From Candidatus Methanomethylophilaceae archaeon (GTDB lineage Archaea > Thermoplasmatota > Thermoplasmata > Methanomassiliicoccales > Methanomethylophilaceae), in NCBI GenBank assembly GCA_017461225.1, contig JAFTYV010000003.1, positions 1 through 39,986 of the forward strand: a DNA stretch of 39,986 bases, written 5' to 3'. Under the pieces are notes generated by a model, which ran no database searches, was not told where the DNA came from, and saw only the letters and a list, made by a program, of their open reading frames with translations. Position numbers and translations under genes: made by a program. Within the stretch, counting starts at the first letter, position 1. Each line of letters begins with the position of its first letter. Shown here piece after piece: positions 32,266 to 39,986 of this stretch.

Positions 32266-33780
32266 ATGACCGAGAAGAGGTTGGTAGACACATGGGACGA
32301 CGTCGCCGCGATGTCGTCCACGGCGGAGATCCAGATACCCTCCGATCCCCTGGACCGCGTCCTGGGTCAGGAGGAGGCCATAGAGCTGGCCAAGATCGCC
32401 GCCAGGCAGCGCAGGCACCTCCTGCTCGTCGGTCCCCCGGGGACCGGTAAGTCGATGATCGCACGTGCGCTCTCGATGAACCTCCCCAAACCGGCCCACG
32501 AGATCCGCGTCGTGAAGAACCCCGAGAACCCCGAGAGGCCGTTCCTCGAGGTCCTGGACGCGGACGAGGTCCTCAGGGAGGAGAGCATCAAGGCGGAGTC
32601 CGTCGGCGTGCTGCTGAAGCCCGCGGAGGCCCCCGCCAACGTCGCGGAGCACCTGGGCTACAGGTGCAAGTCCTGCGGCAAGTGCTCCCTGCCCTCGGAC
32701 ATCACCTGTCCCCACTGCAACCAGAGCAAGATGGACATGGGCAACAGGTCCAACCCGTTCCAGGACATCCTCGGCGGTGTACTGGAGGTCGCCATGCCCC
32801 AGGTGACGGCCGGTAAGGAGAAGGTGCACACCACCCGCACCCGCGACGGTGTGGACGAGGTCATAATCTTCGAGCGTGCCGGGGACAGGATCCGCATGCT
32901 CGACCAGAAGGCCATCGACAAGAGGGGCGAGCTCCAGCGCACTTCCAGCGAGAAGGTGCTGGTAAAGCTGCACAGGGACCCGTTCGTCCTCGCGACCGGT
33001 GCGTCCGAGACGGAGCTGCTGGGGGACGTGAGGCACGACCCCTACGGCGGCCACGAGAAGCTCGGTTCCCCCGCGTACGAGAGGATCGTCGCCGGTTCCA
33101 TCCACGAGGCTCACGAAGGGGTCCTGTTCATCGACGAGATCTCCCATCTCGGCGACCTCCAGAGGTACATCCTCACCGCCATGCAGGAGAAGGTCTTCCC
33201 CATCGTCGGGAGGAACCCCCAGTCCGCCGGAGCCAGCGTCAAGGTCGAGGACGTCCCCTGCGACTTCATCCTCGTCGCCGCATGCAACATCCAGGATCTG
33301 GAGAACATCCTGTCCCCCCTCAGGTCGAGGATCATCGGCGGGGGATACGAGGTCCTTGTGGACATCGCCATGCCCGACACCCCCCACAACCGTGCGAGGT
33401 ACGCGCAGTTCGTCGCCCAGGAGGTCAACCTCGACGGCCACATACCCCACGCCACCATCGAGGCGGTGGAGCTCATCATCGCCGAGGGAAGGCTCCGTGC
33501 GAAGGCCGACAACCAGAACAACGCGCTCACCCTCAGGCTCAGGGAGCTCGGGGGACTCATACGTGCCGCCGGAGACCTCGCGGTGATGGACGGTTCCGAG
33601 TTCATAACCGCGGACCACATAACCCGTGCCCTGAGGAGGTCCCGCAGTGTCGAGGAGCAGATCAGGGAGAGGTACGGGTCCTACAACAAGGGACTCGGGA
33701 AGGATGTCTCCTCCGCACAGAAGGAGAGGTCCTCCTACTACTTCCAGACCGAGCACATGGACGACTCCATGTTCTCCTGA
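32266..33780 (+). CDS. LonB-like AAA+ ATPase with zinc ribbon and no protease domain (504 aa)
   Basis: AAA+ protein closest to the ATPase part of archaeal LonB and to magnesium-chelatase-like ATPases. Walker A is GPPGTGKS (56-63) and Walker B GVLFIDE (285-291); ETELLGDVRHDPYGGHEKLG is a LonB-typical motif, and SPLRSRIIGGGYEV and RLRELGGLIRAAGDLA form the lid and sensor region. Where LonB has its membrane insertion there is a zinc ribbon instead (C134, C137, C140, C148, C151). The protein ends after the lid with HMDDSMFS, so the Ser-Lys protease domain is absent. Cotranscription with dnaG suggests a role in nucleic-acid metabolism or protein remodelling. A terminator hairpin follows. Confidence 0.88.
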   Translation: MTEKRLVDTWDDVAAMSSTAEIQIPSDPLDRVLGQEEAIELAKIAARQRRHLLLVGPPGTGKSMIARALSMNLPKPAHEIRVVKNPENPERPFLEVLDADEVLREESIKAESVGVLLKPAEAPANVAEHLGYRCKSCGKCSLPSDITCPHCNQSKMDMGNRSNPFQDILGGVLEVAMPQVTAGKEKVHTTRTRDGVDEVIIFERAGDRIRMLDQKAIDKRGELQRTSSEKVLVKLHRDPFVLATGASETELLGDVRHDPYGGHEKLGSPAYERIVAGSIHEAHEGVLFIDEISHLGDLQRYILTAMQEKVFPIVGRNPQSAGASVKVEDVPCDFILVAACNIQDLENILSPLRSRIIGGGYEVLVDIAMPDTPHNRARYAQFVAQEVNLDGHIPHATIEAVELIIAEGRLRAKADNQNNALTLRLRELGGLIRAAGDLAVMDGSEFITADHITRALRRSRSVEEQIRERYGSYNKGLGKDVSSAQKERSSYYFQTEHMDDSMFS

Positions 33781-33795
33781 AACCATGTTCCGGAC

Positions 33796-33819
33796 CCGTC
33801 CCCGCCCCCACGGGGACGG
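33796..33819 (+). terminator. Terminator of the dnaG operon
   Basis: CCGTCCCC (33796-33803) pairs perfectly with GGGGACGG (33812-33819), followed by TCCGTTCTTCC. Confidence 0.6.
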
Positions 33820-33850
33820 TCCGTTCTTCCATCACCGCATCGAAAACCGT

Positions 33851-33860
33851 CAAATACACA
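33851..33860 (+). promoter_or_regulatory. TATA-like box of the secreted protein gene
   Basis: CAAATACACA, about 25 nt before the ATG at 33879. Confidence 0.45.
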
Positions 33861-33878
33861 TACCCCGTACCCGCGCTG

Positions 33879-35804
33879 ATGAAGGGCGGGAAGAGGTGCT
33901 TTCTGTTTCTGGCCGTGTTCCTCCTGGCCGTCGTGTCGTCGTCCGTCCTGCTGACGGAGGACGCATCGTCCGCCAGACAGGAGGAGGTCCCGCTCCCGCA
34001 GGACACGTACCCCGATGCGGACGTGATCCTGACCGTGGGGAAGGACGGACAGACCCTCGTGACACAGCGCTCGTCGCTGGTCGACGGCGATCCCGACGGC
34101 ACCGTCTCGTGGGTTACGCGCACCGTGTCCCCGGGTTCCGATGTGACCGTCGCCGAATGGCTCTCCACCACCGGGGAGCTCCGCGTGGTCCTCGATGGGG
34201 CCGATGTGAGGAACCTCGTCCTCCTGCACCTCGACGAGCTGGAGCAGACGCAGAAGTACATCGACATCTCGTTCAGGATGGTCTCCGGCTCCGTCCGCAC
34301 GCTGACCCTCTTCGCCGTCGACAACGCAGACGTCCCCGCACTGGGGAACGACTACGACAGGATGTTCAACCCCCTCGGGAACGTGGACATACGTCTCGAG
34401 TCGGGCACCGTCACCGAGTTCGTCCCCACCGAGGACATGGTCCGCGTGGGCGAGATGACCGTGACCATCGGCGAGGGTGCGACCGTCCACCGCATGTTCA
34501 CCACCGGGGAGGAGGGCAGGTACGGTTCCGTGACGGTCCTCCTCCGCGGGGGCTCGGTGGGCTACATGTCCAACACGGGTTCCATGATAGGTTCCATGAG
34601 CTACGGCCTGGAGGCCGGATCCGTGGACTACCTCTGCATAGGTGCGGATACGGAGGCGAGCGGCAACCGTTCGCTGTCATCCATGTGCACCTCGTACATC
34701 TCGGGGGACGTCACGGTCTCCATAGACTCCCGTGTCTCGATACGCCACGCCATCATCGGCGGAGGCGTCGTCGACGCACCCGGCCTCCTGTCGAACGGTC
34801 AGGAGCCCGATCCCATCCGTCTCAAGAACGTCGTGATCGATGCCTCCGGGACGCGTGTCATGATGGACACGTGCTTCCTAACGGAGAAGAGGACCTCCGC
34901 GTACCACTTCGGAAGCTACAGGGTCGGTTCAACCGCCTACACGACATCCGTATCCCACACATACACCACGCAGTCCGGTTCGGACGCGCCCGTGTACGGT
35001 GACGGAGGGGTCTGGGACGGGGTCGCGGTCCACACCGTGGGTTCCGAGACGTCCGTGTTCCTCGACACCCTGGCGGTCCTGGAGGTGGACGGTCTGGTGA
35101 CCGTGAGTCCCGGCGGGATGCTCGTGATCACGACGGACCTGGAGCTCCACGGCACCATCGTCAACGACGGGACGCTGGAGAACAACGCTGTCGTGGAGAA
35201 GCACGACAACGGGGAGGTCGTCGGCACAGTGTCCGGGGACGGTTTCGTCGCTGACTACATCCGCTGCCAGAACACCGAGTCCAGCATAAGCATAATGTCA
35301 TCCGACGAGACCGTGGTGATCGCGCTCTCCTCGCCCGGGTACCTGAGGTACATCTCCGCGGTGCTCGTGAACGGCGAGCGCGGACTGTCCGTGTCCGTCC
35401 CAGATGACATCGCCGTGTACGGTGACAGGTTCCTCCTGTCGGTGTCCCGTACCGACGACGACACGTACAGGGTCCACATGGACGGTGTCGACGAGAGGCT
35501 GTTCCCCCTGTGCACGATGGTGGCGAACGTCCCCTTCGACGGCATCCACGGGATGGATGTCGCGGTGATCTACTCGGCCACGGAGGGTGGCGAGGGGATC
35601 GATGCGGGCGAGGCGGTCCGCTCACAGGGTTCCCTGTCGTTCGGTGTCGTGGGCAACGGGTACTACGCGGTCTCCACCGACGGATCGGTCCCGGTGGAGG
35701 ATGACGGCGGTCACGATACGGAGATCCTGGAGATCGCACTGCTGTCCGCGGGCATCGTGGTCACGTTGGCGATCATGATACGCCTTTTGACGAAGAGGGA
35801 CTGA
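33879..35804 (+). CDS. Secreted beta-rich protein with C-terminal membrane anchor, function unknown (641 aa)
   Basis: Not recognised as a named family. Residues 1-32 are a signal peptide (MKGGKRCFLFLAVFLLAVVSSSVLL, cleavage near ASSA). The body is rich in short beta strands with many Gly, Ser, Thr and Val residues (GSVGYMSNTGSMIGSMSYGLEAGSV, ISGDVTVSIDSRVSIRHAIIGGGVVD), which suggests a parallel beta-helix or adhesin-like fold. A hydrophobic segment at the C-terminus (EIALLSAGIVVTLAIMIRLLTKRD) anchors it in the membrane, facing outward. The start at 33879 is fixed by the signal peptide and the TATA spacing; the open frame further upstream belongs to a shadow of the AAA gene. Its last 32 nt overlap the convergent acetyltransferase gene. 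Confidence 0.85.
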   Translation: MKGGKRCFLFLAVFLLAVVSSSVLLTEDASSARQEEVPLPQDTYPDADVILTVGKDGQTLVTQRSSLVDGDPDGTVSWVTRTVSPGSDVTVAEWLSTTGELRVVLDGADVRNLVLLHLDELEQTQKYIDISFRMVSGSVRTLTLFAVDNADVPALGNDYDRMFNPLGNVDIRLESGTVTEFVPTEDMVRVGEMTVTIGEGATVHRMFTTGEEGRYGSVTVLLRGGSVGYMSNTGSMIGSMSYGLEAGSVDYLCIGADTEASGNRSLSSMCTSYISGDVTVSIDSRVSIRHAIIGGGVVDAPGLLSNGQEPDPIRLKNVVIDASGTRVMMDTCFLTEKRTSAYHFGSYRVGSTAYTTSVSHTYTTQSGSDAPVYGDGGVWDGVAVHTVGSETSVFLDTLAVLEVDGLVTVSPGGMLVITTDLELHGTIVNDGTLENNAVVEKHDNGEVVGTVSGDGFVADYIRCQNTESSISIMSSDETVVIALSSPGYLRYISAVLVNGERGLSVSVPDDIAVYGDRFLLSVSRTDDDTYRVHMDGVDERLFPLCTMVANVPFDGIHGMDVAVIYSATEGGEGIDAGEAVRSQGSLSFGVVGNGYYAVSTDGSVPVEDDGGHDTEILEIALLSAGIVVTLAIMIRLLTKRD

Positions 35805-36255
35805 GGTTCACCCCGTTGATGAGGAGGACCATGCGGTAGGCGTCACCGACGCCGTCGTAGAAGCCCCTGAGGTGCTCGGTCCTGGTGAACCCGTTCCTCT
35901 CGTAGAACGATATCGCACGTGTGTTGGTCGTGCGGACCTCCAGCTGTATCCTGGTCAGACCCTCCATGAGGCAGCGTCTGCGGAAGTGCTGGAGGAGCTG
36001 GGTGCCGACACCGGTGCCGCGGTGACGGCCGTCCACCGCGAACAGGGCGATGGAGGCGCGGCCCCCGTCGAGACGGGAGCCGCATATGACGCCGACGGGG
36101 TTGCCGAGGAAGTCCTCGGCGATGAACTGCCCGCCGGGCCATTGCATGAGGAAGAAGTTTACGACATCCGGTGCGAAGTACGCATCGAGGTTGGAGTTCA
36201 CAAGGTTGTAGACCCTCTCCACGTCCATCGGTCCGGCCTGTCTGATCATCACCAT
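35773..36255 (-). CDS. GNAT-family N-acetyltransferase (160 aa)
   Basis: Acetyl-CoA-dependent acetyltransferase of the RimI type. MIRQAGPMDVERVYNLVNSNLDAYF at the start, the CoA-binding motif VDGRHRGTGVGTQLLQHFRRRC (R/Q-x-x-G-x-G/A pattern), then LEVRTTNTRAISFYERNGFTRTEHLRGFYDGVGDAYRMVL, which is the RimI-like C-terminal half. The target could be a protein N-terminus or a small amine. The first or third codon may be the start (36255 or 36249), only a few nt after the upstream PLD-like gene, so it is probably cotranscribed with it. The 3' end overlaps the convergent secreted-protein gene. Confidence 0.9.
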   Translation of the reverse strand: MVMIRQAGPMDVERVYNLVNSNLDAYFAPDVVNFFLMQWPGGQFIAEDFLGNPVGVICGSRLDGGRASIALFAVDGRHRGTGVGTQLLQHFRRRCLMEGLTRIQLEVRTTNTRAISFYERNGFTRTEHLRGFYDGVGDAYRMVLLINGVNLSPSSSKGVS

Positions 36256-36259
36256 CGGA

Positions 36260-38371
36260 TCACTTCTTGATGGCCCTGATGAGGGCTCCGAGTATCGCGA
36301 TGATGATCACGATTATGGGTACGATGTACTCCTCGAGGAACCCGAGGGACTCGGGGAGCTGGATGTCGAGTGTGTCGTCACCGGTGGTGCCGTTGCCGCC
36401 GGTACCGTCTCCGGAGGTTCCGGGGTCGCTTCCGACATAGTATGTCTTCTCCACCTTGTTGCTGATGCCGGTGTCGTTGTCGGTCACCGTGACGGTCAGC
36501 TTGTGGGAACCGTCCGCGGGCGTGGCGGCGATACGGGGTACGGAGGTCGTCCTGACACCGGATCCGTCTCCCAGGTCCCACTTGTAGGTGTAGTCGCCCT
36601 CGGGGGAGACCGTCACGGTGAACGTGACCTCCTTTCCGGAGGGGTAGCTGGACTGGATCTCGGATATGTCGACGCTGAACCCGTCGTAGTCGTAGTTCAT
36701 CTGGAAGTCCTGGTTGAAGGACTCCGCGAAAAAGTCAGCGACCGCCGCGGAGTGGATGACGGCGCACACCTCCCTGTTGTTGTTGACGGAGGTGGGGGTC
36801 CAGTTGATGGAGCTGACCCAGACGGAGTCGTCGCAGATCAGGCCCTTGTTGTGGACGTACGGTTTGTCCATGATGGTGGCCGATACCGAGGTGGTGCTGT
36901 TGATGAGGTACACCGCGTTCTCCTCATTCTGGCTGGAGGAGGGGTCGAAACCACCGCTCAGGATGAACTTCGCATCGACTCCGTCCTTCGCCCTCTCATT
37001 CATCATGTAGATGGGGGTCCCCTCACCGAGTTCGGCGTAGTAGGATGTGAGGCTCTGGTTCTCCGCGTAGACCCTCTCGTCGGCGTTGGCGATGTAGTAC
37101 TTCATCGCGTCGTAGGAGCTGTCGTTGGAGAGGACGGGTGTCACCTTCGCCGAGTAGGACTGGAAGGTGTAGTCGGATGCAGGGGCCTCGTAGTAGACGT
37201 TGGCCGCGACGGAGTTGGGGTAGAGGCTGAGGAACTCACGGGTGTCATCGTAGTCCATGGAGTAGTCGTTCCAGAAAACATCCATCATGAAGTCGGCGTA
37301 CCCCTTGCTCTCGATGACGGCACCCCATCCGCGGTTACCTGTACCGGTTCCGACATAGGGTTTGTCATCGATCTTACCGTTGCAGTTGGCGGTGGACCAG
37401 TTCTCGGAGGTCACGATGACTGTGTCGCCGTCGATTACGGCGTACTTGGCGTGCATGTTCTCGTATCTGTCCACATCCGTTCCGCCGATGACCCTGACGG
37501 TGCCGCCGTGGTCGACGAGCGCACGGATCTTGGGCGCATCCTCGGCGAGTCCGCGACCCACGGAACCGCCCTCGAGGAGCAGAGTGACCTCCACGCCCCT
37601 GTCCTCGAGTTCGCACAGGAGACCGTAGATGTTGGGGCTCCTGATTTCGTACATCTGGATGTAGACGGATTCCGTTGCCGCTTCTAGTGCCCTGTAGATG
37701 GGGATTCCGCCGCTCTCGGGGAAGAGGAAGGGCGTCACAGTCGCATCGTACTTGATGGTGGGGTCGAAGTCGAAATCGGACTGTCCGGGGATGAAGGAGA
37801 ACCAGTCATCGGAGGAGTCTGAGTCGAACGTCCCATCCCTCTGCATGATGAATGATCCGTAGAGTGTCACGGATTCACCGGTCCAGATGGTGGAATCGGA
37901 TATGGTCTTGCTGCCGTAGCAGAATGCATCGATGATCGTGCCCGAGGGGTTGAAGAGGTACAGATCGTCCCCATCCTTGGCGAGCGAGAAGCTTCCGGAG
38001 GACTCTATTCCGTTCGTACCGATCTTGAACGTGTTGTCGCGACTGGTGAAACTGTTGTCTGTGTCGATGGATTTGGCGACGGTGATTCTTTCACCGGCAC
38101 CGAGGTTCAATTTGGATGTGAAGGTGACCTTGCCTTCCCCTTTGCCGGGGGAATCCGAGACATAGTACCCGTTGAGATCGATCGTCTTGCTGCTGTAGTT
38201 GTAGAGCGAGAAGCCCTCCACGTCATCCATCCTGGGATTGACCTCGTAGAGGAGGACTCCGTTGGCATCGCCGATAGCATCGGACCCCTGGTCCGCGGCA
38301 CCGAGTGGCACGGCGCAGCAGAACATTGCGAGGACCGTGATGCATACCAGTGTTTTCCTGAGCGCATCCAT
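36260..38371 (-). CDS. Secreted lamin-tail / double phospholipase D-like protein with PKD domain and membrane anchor (703 aa)
   Basis: Exported protein with a likely phosphodiesterase (nuclease or lipase) activity. Residues 1-26 are a signal peptide (cleavage near GAADQ). About 35-200 is a lamin-tail domain (VLLYEVNPRMDDVEGFSLYNYSSKTIDLNGYYVSD). Two PLD active-site motifs follow: H307-x-K309 in MHAKYAVIDGDTVIVTSENW and H507-x-K509 in VHNKGLICDDSVWVSSINW, both complete. About 575-647 is a PKD-type beta domain (YTYKWDLGDGSG). A Gly/Thr-rich linker leads to the C-terminal helix VPIIVIIIAILGALIRAIKK. TATA spacing fixes the start as leaderless. LTD plus PLD architecture is known from secreted nucleases of bacteria and archaea. 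Confidence 0.92.
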   Translation of the reverse strand: MDALRKTLVCITVLAMFCCAVPLGAADQGSDAIGDANGVLLYEVNPRMDDVEGFSLYNYSSKTIDLNGYYVSDSPGKGEGKVTFTSKLNLGAGERITVAKSIDTDNSFTSRDNTFKIGTNGIESSGSFSLAKDGDDLYLFNPSGTIIDAFCYGSKTISDSTIWTGESVTLYGSFIMQRDGTFDSDSSDDWFSFIPGQSDFDFDPTIKYDATVTPFLFPESGGIPIYRALEAATESVYIQMYEIRSPNIYGLLCELEDRGVEVTLLLEGGSVGRGLAEDAPKIRALVDHGGTVRVIGGTDVDRYENMHAKYAVIDGDTVIVTSENWSTANCNGKIDDKPYVGTGTGNRGWGAVIESKGYADFMMDVFWNDYSMDYDDTREFLSLYPNSVAANVYYEAPASDYTFQSYSAKVTPVLSNDSSYDAMKYYIANADERVYAENQSLTSYYAELGEGTPIYMMNERAKDGVDAKFILSGGFDPSSSQNEENAVYLINSTTSVSATIMDKPYVHNKGLICDDSVWVSSINWTPTSVNNNREVCAVIHSAAVADFFAESFNQDFQMNYDYDGFSVDISEIQSSYPSGKEVTFTVTVSPEGDYTYKWDLGDGSGVRTTSVPRIAATPADGSHKLTVTVTDNDTGISNKVEKTYYVGSDPGTSGDGTGGNGTTGDDTLDIQLPESLGFLEEYIVPIIVIIIAILGALIRAIKK

Positions 38372-38390
38372 GGGGATGAATGGAAATCGA

Positions 38391-38472
38391 GGATAAAAAC
38401 GATTGCCATTCGTAGATATGTTAACGGATTTCGTAGAACGGGGTCAGCAGATTCGTCGGGGCACGTTTTATC
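38391..38472. promoter_or_regulatory. Divergent PLD-like / MATE promoters
   Basis: The minus-strand GTTTTTATCC box (38391-38400) lies about 25 nt before the PLD-like ATG. The plus-strand CGTTTTATC (38464-38472) precedes the MATE gene by about 40 nt, with AGGGGTGAG as ribosome site. Confidence 0.55.
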
Positions 38473-38512
38473 CGTCGTGAAGCGATCGGGAGTGTGAACA
38501 GGGGTGAGATGG

Positions 38513-39868
38513 ATGGGTTCCGAGGACAACGTTTCGGTTCTGCTGGGTGATCCCAGGAAGGCCATCCGCTCGATGGTCGTCCCGCTCCTGGTCTCGCTCC
38601 TGGTCGTGGAGGTCAACACCATGGCCGACAGGGCGTGGTGCTCCGGTCTCGGTCCCGACGCCCTCGCGGCGATAGCCGTCGTGACGCCGATATACATGGT
38701 CATCACCGGTCTCGGCAACGGACTCGGTGTGGGGGCGGCGTCGATGGTCGCCAGGAGGATAGGTGCCGGGGACAGGGCCTCCGCGGAGGTCTGCGTGCGT
38801 CAGACCATGCTCTTCGCCATCGTGTTCGGGCTGCTCCTGACGCCCCTGCTGTACCTCTCGATGTGGCCGATCCTGGATGTGATCGGCTCGCCCGACATCA
38901 ATAGCCTGGCGGCGGAGTACATGGGGGCCATCGTCCTTTCGTCGACCGTGTTCATCGTGAGCGGTGCCATGGCCGGTCTCCTGCGCGGGGAGGGAGGGGC
39001 CCGCATGGCCACGTGGATGGTCTCACTGACTGCCGTGTGCAACATCGTGCTGGACCCGATCCTCATCTACGGGTTCGGGATGGGCGTCACCGGTGCCGCT
39101 GTGGCCACGTCGGTGTCGACGCTGCTGTCCATAGCGTTCGGGCTCTACCTGTACGGTTCACGCATGACCTACCTCCGCATGGACGTGCGCGGAGGGGTCA
39201 ACAGGGTGCAGATGCGCGCGGTGCTCTCCATGGGGGTCCCCCAGATGATGGAGTACACCGTGATGTACGCCATGAACATCGTGCTGAACTACCTGGTGCT
39301 GTACTGCGCCGGTTCGGAGGGCCTGACGGTGTACTCGGTGCCAAACCTCATAGTGGGTCTCGCCGTGATACCCGCCATGGCGATAGGCTCCTCCCTGGTG
39401 CCCGTGGCCTCCTCGGCGTACGGTCAGGGCGACATGGGGAGGATAGCCGACGCGTACCGGTACTCCCTGACCGTGGCCCTCGCATCGACTGCGGCGATCG
39501 CCCTGGTGGCGATGCTCCTGCCGGAGCAGCTGCTGTTCGTGTTCACCTACTCCCCGGAGACCGAGGCCCTGAGGCCCATGATGGCCGAGGCCCTGAGGAT
39601 ATACGCCCTGTACATACCGCTCTTCGCGTTCATACCGGTGGGGTCGAGCCTCCTCCAGGCGCTGGGGAGGCCCAACCGCTCCGTGGTCCTTGCCGTGGTC
39701 AGGAACCTGATCCTGATAGCGCTCTACGCCGTGGCCGCCCAGCACTCCCTCTACTGGATATACTGGGCGGTGGTCGTGGGCGAACTGGTCGGCGGTCTGA
39801 TGATGTACGCCGTGGCCGGACGCACATTCGCCGCCGTGAGGGGGAGCGGACCCTCCGGCTCAGGGTGA
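38513..39868 (+). CDS. MATE-family multidrug/toxin efflux transporter (451 aa)
   Basis: Cation-coupled efflux protein of the cytoplasmic membrane. There are about twelve hydrophobic helices in two six-helix bundles. The first begins with LGDPRKAIRSMVVPLLVSLLVVEVNTMADRAWCSGLGPDALAAIAVVTPIYM, which contains the MATE LGxxALAA-like element; GLGNGLGVGAASMVARRIGAGD is the second hallmark. The second half begins near VNRVQMRAVLSMGVPQMMEY. DinF-like or NorM-like specificity cannot be decided. A GTG at 38504 is in frame, but the ATG at 38513 is better spaced from AGGGGTGAG. The stop overlaps the next convergent gene by 9 nt. Confidence 0.92.
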   Translation: MGSEDNVSVLLGDPRKAIRSMVVPLLVSLLVVEVNTMADRAWCSGLGPDALAAIAVVTPIYMVITGLGNGLGVGAASMVARRIGAGDRASAEVCVRQTMLFAIVFGLLLTPLLYLSMWPILDVIGSPDINSLAAEYMGAIVLSSTVFIVSGAMAGLLRGEGGARMATWMVSLTAVCNIVLDPILIYGFGMGVTGAAVATSVSTLLSIAFGLYLYGSRMTYLRMDVRGGVNRVQMRAVLSMGVPQMMEYTVMYAMNIVLNYLVLYCAGSEGLTVYSVPNLIVGLAVIPAMAIGSSLVPVASSAYGQGDMGRIADAYRYSLTVALASTAAIALVAMLLPEQLLFVFTYSPETEALRPMMAEALRIYALYIPLFAFIPVGSSLLQALGRPNRSVVLAVVRNLILIALYAVAAQHSLYWIYWAVVVGELVGGLMMYAVAGRTFAAVRGSGPSGSG

Positions 39869-39986
39869 TCGGCACCTCCTCTCGCGGCGGAAGCAGAGGA
39901 ACCAGTCCAGGCAGTACTGGTTGGGGTCCTTCGACTCCATGCGCTCCTTCGCGGTGCCGCAGGAGCCCGCTGTTGGGACGATGACG
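39860..39986 (-). CDS. C-terminal fragment of a cysteine-containing protein (5' end outside window)
   Basis: The last 41 codons of a minus-strand frame are visible. They read from VIVPTAGSCGTAKERMESK to FRRERRCRSP before a TGA stop, with Cys in SCGT, YCLDWFLC and RRC. The spacing could bind a metal, but the fragment is too short to identify. It overlaps the 3' end of the convergent MATE gene by 9 nt, as seen elsewhere in this compact segment. Whether it is a real gene depends on the sequence beyond the window. Confidence 0.45.
   Translation of the reverse strand, partial: VIVPTAGSCGTAKERMESKDPNQYCLDWFLCFRRERRCRSP

Overview
The window looks like a chromosomal segment of a GC-rich euryarchaeon, most likely a host-associated member of the Methanomassiliicoccales (Thermoplasmata). 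This is inferred from several lines of evidence. The genes for information processing and cofactors are archaeal versions: DnaG-type primase, Trm1, RibL, archaeal RibC, MptD, the aldolase-type ADH synthase and non-bacterial GluRS. First genes of transcription units typically carry an archaeal TATA box about 25-30 nt before the start codon, which points to leaderless messages, while internal genes have Shine-Dalgarno sites. Surface proteins combine BspA-type leucine-rich repeats with Listeria/Bacteroides repeats, as in gut methanogens. All 36 stop codons that can be read are TGA, which fits a lineage that reserves UAG for pyrrolysine. No methanogenesis gene is present, so the order-level assignment stays an inference.

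Layout. 1-4.8 kb: a partial ArsR regulator diverges from gltX (GluRS), followed by a convergent iron unit of a DtxR/FeoA-domain regulator and feoB. 4.8-9.5 kb: glyA with a small coiled-coil gene on the minus strand, then ADH synthase (aromatic amino acid precursor) and a complete late riboflavin/FAD operon ribB-ribL-ribC-ribH on the plus strand, with an 18-bp palindrome before its promoter. 9.6-16.9 kb, all minus: a zinc-ribbon/HTH protein, an acidic orphan, a large BspA/InlB-repeat surface protein, an aminotransferase followed by a 513-residue orphan, and a small conserved protein. 17-18.7 kb: a THEP1 NTPase and trm1 overlap by a TTGA junction. 18.8-24.3 kb: mptD diverges from nadA; then a YbjN-like protein, an EamA transporter, citrate synthase, a cysteine-rich two-cluster ferredoxin and a stand-alone ThiS/MoaD-like protein ending in Gly-Gly.

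24.3-26.9 kb: cobQ (cobyric acid synthase with an added N-terminal cysteine-rich domain) is followed, with overlapping codons, by a shortened CobQ paralogue that keeps the ATPase half and lacks the amidotransferase half. 27-30.3 kb: an Mre11-like nuclease and a short Rad50/YhaN-like ATPase with a predicted membrane hairpin where a zinc hook would be expected. 30.3-33.8 kb: a 230-nt structured leader, dnaG with a long charged repeat region, and a LonB-like AAA+ ATPase that has a zinc ribbon but no protease domain. 33.9-40 kb: cell-envelope functions, namely a secreted beta-rich anchored protein, a GNAT acetyltransferase, a secreted lamin-tail/phospholipase D-like protein and a MATE transporter, ending in the tail of a cysteine-rich gene.

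The segment is mostly core and biosynthetic. No tRNA, rRNA, CRISPR array, insertion sequence or prophage was seen. The most interesting items are the duplicated CobQ pair, the membrane-anchored MR-like pair, the dnaG leader plus its protease-less Lon partner, a set of palindromes at promoters (riboflavin, citrate synthase, THEP1, iron and zinc-ribbon genes), and the exclusive use of TGA.
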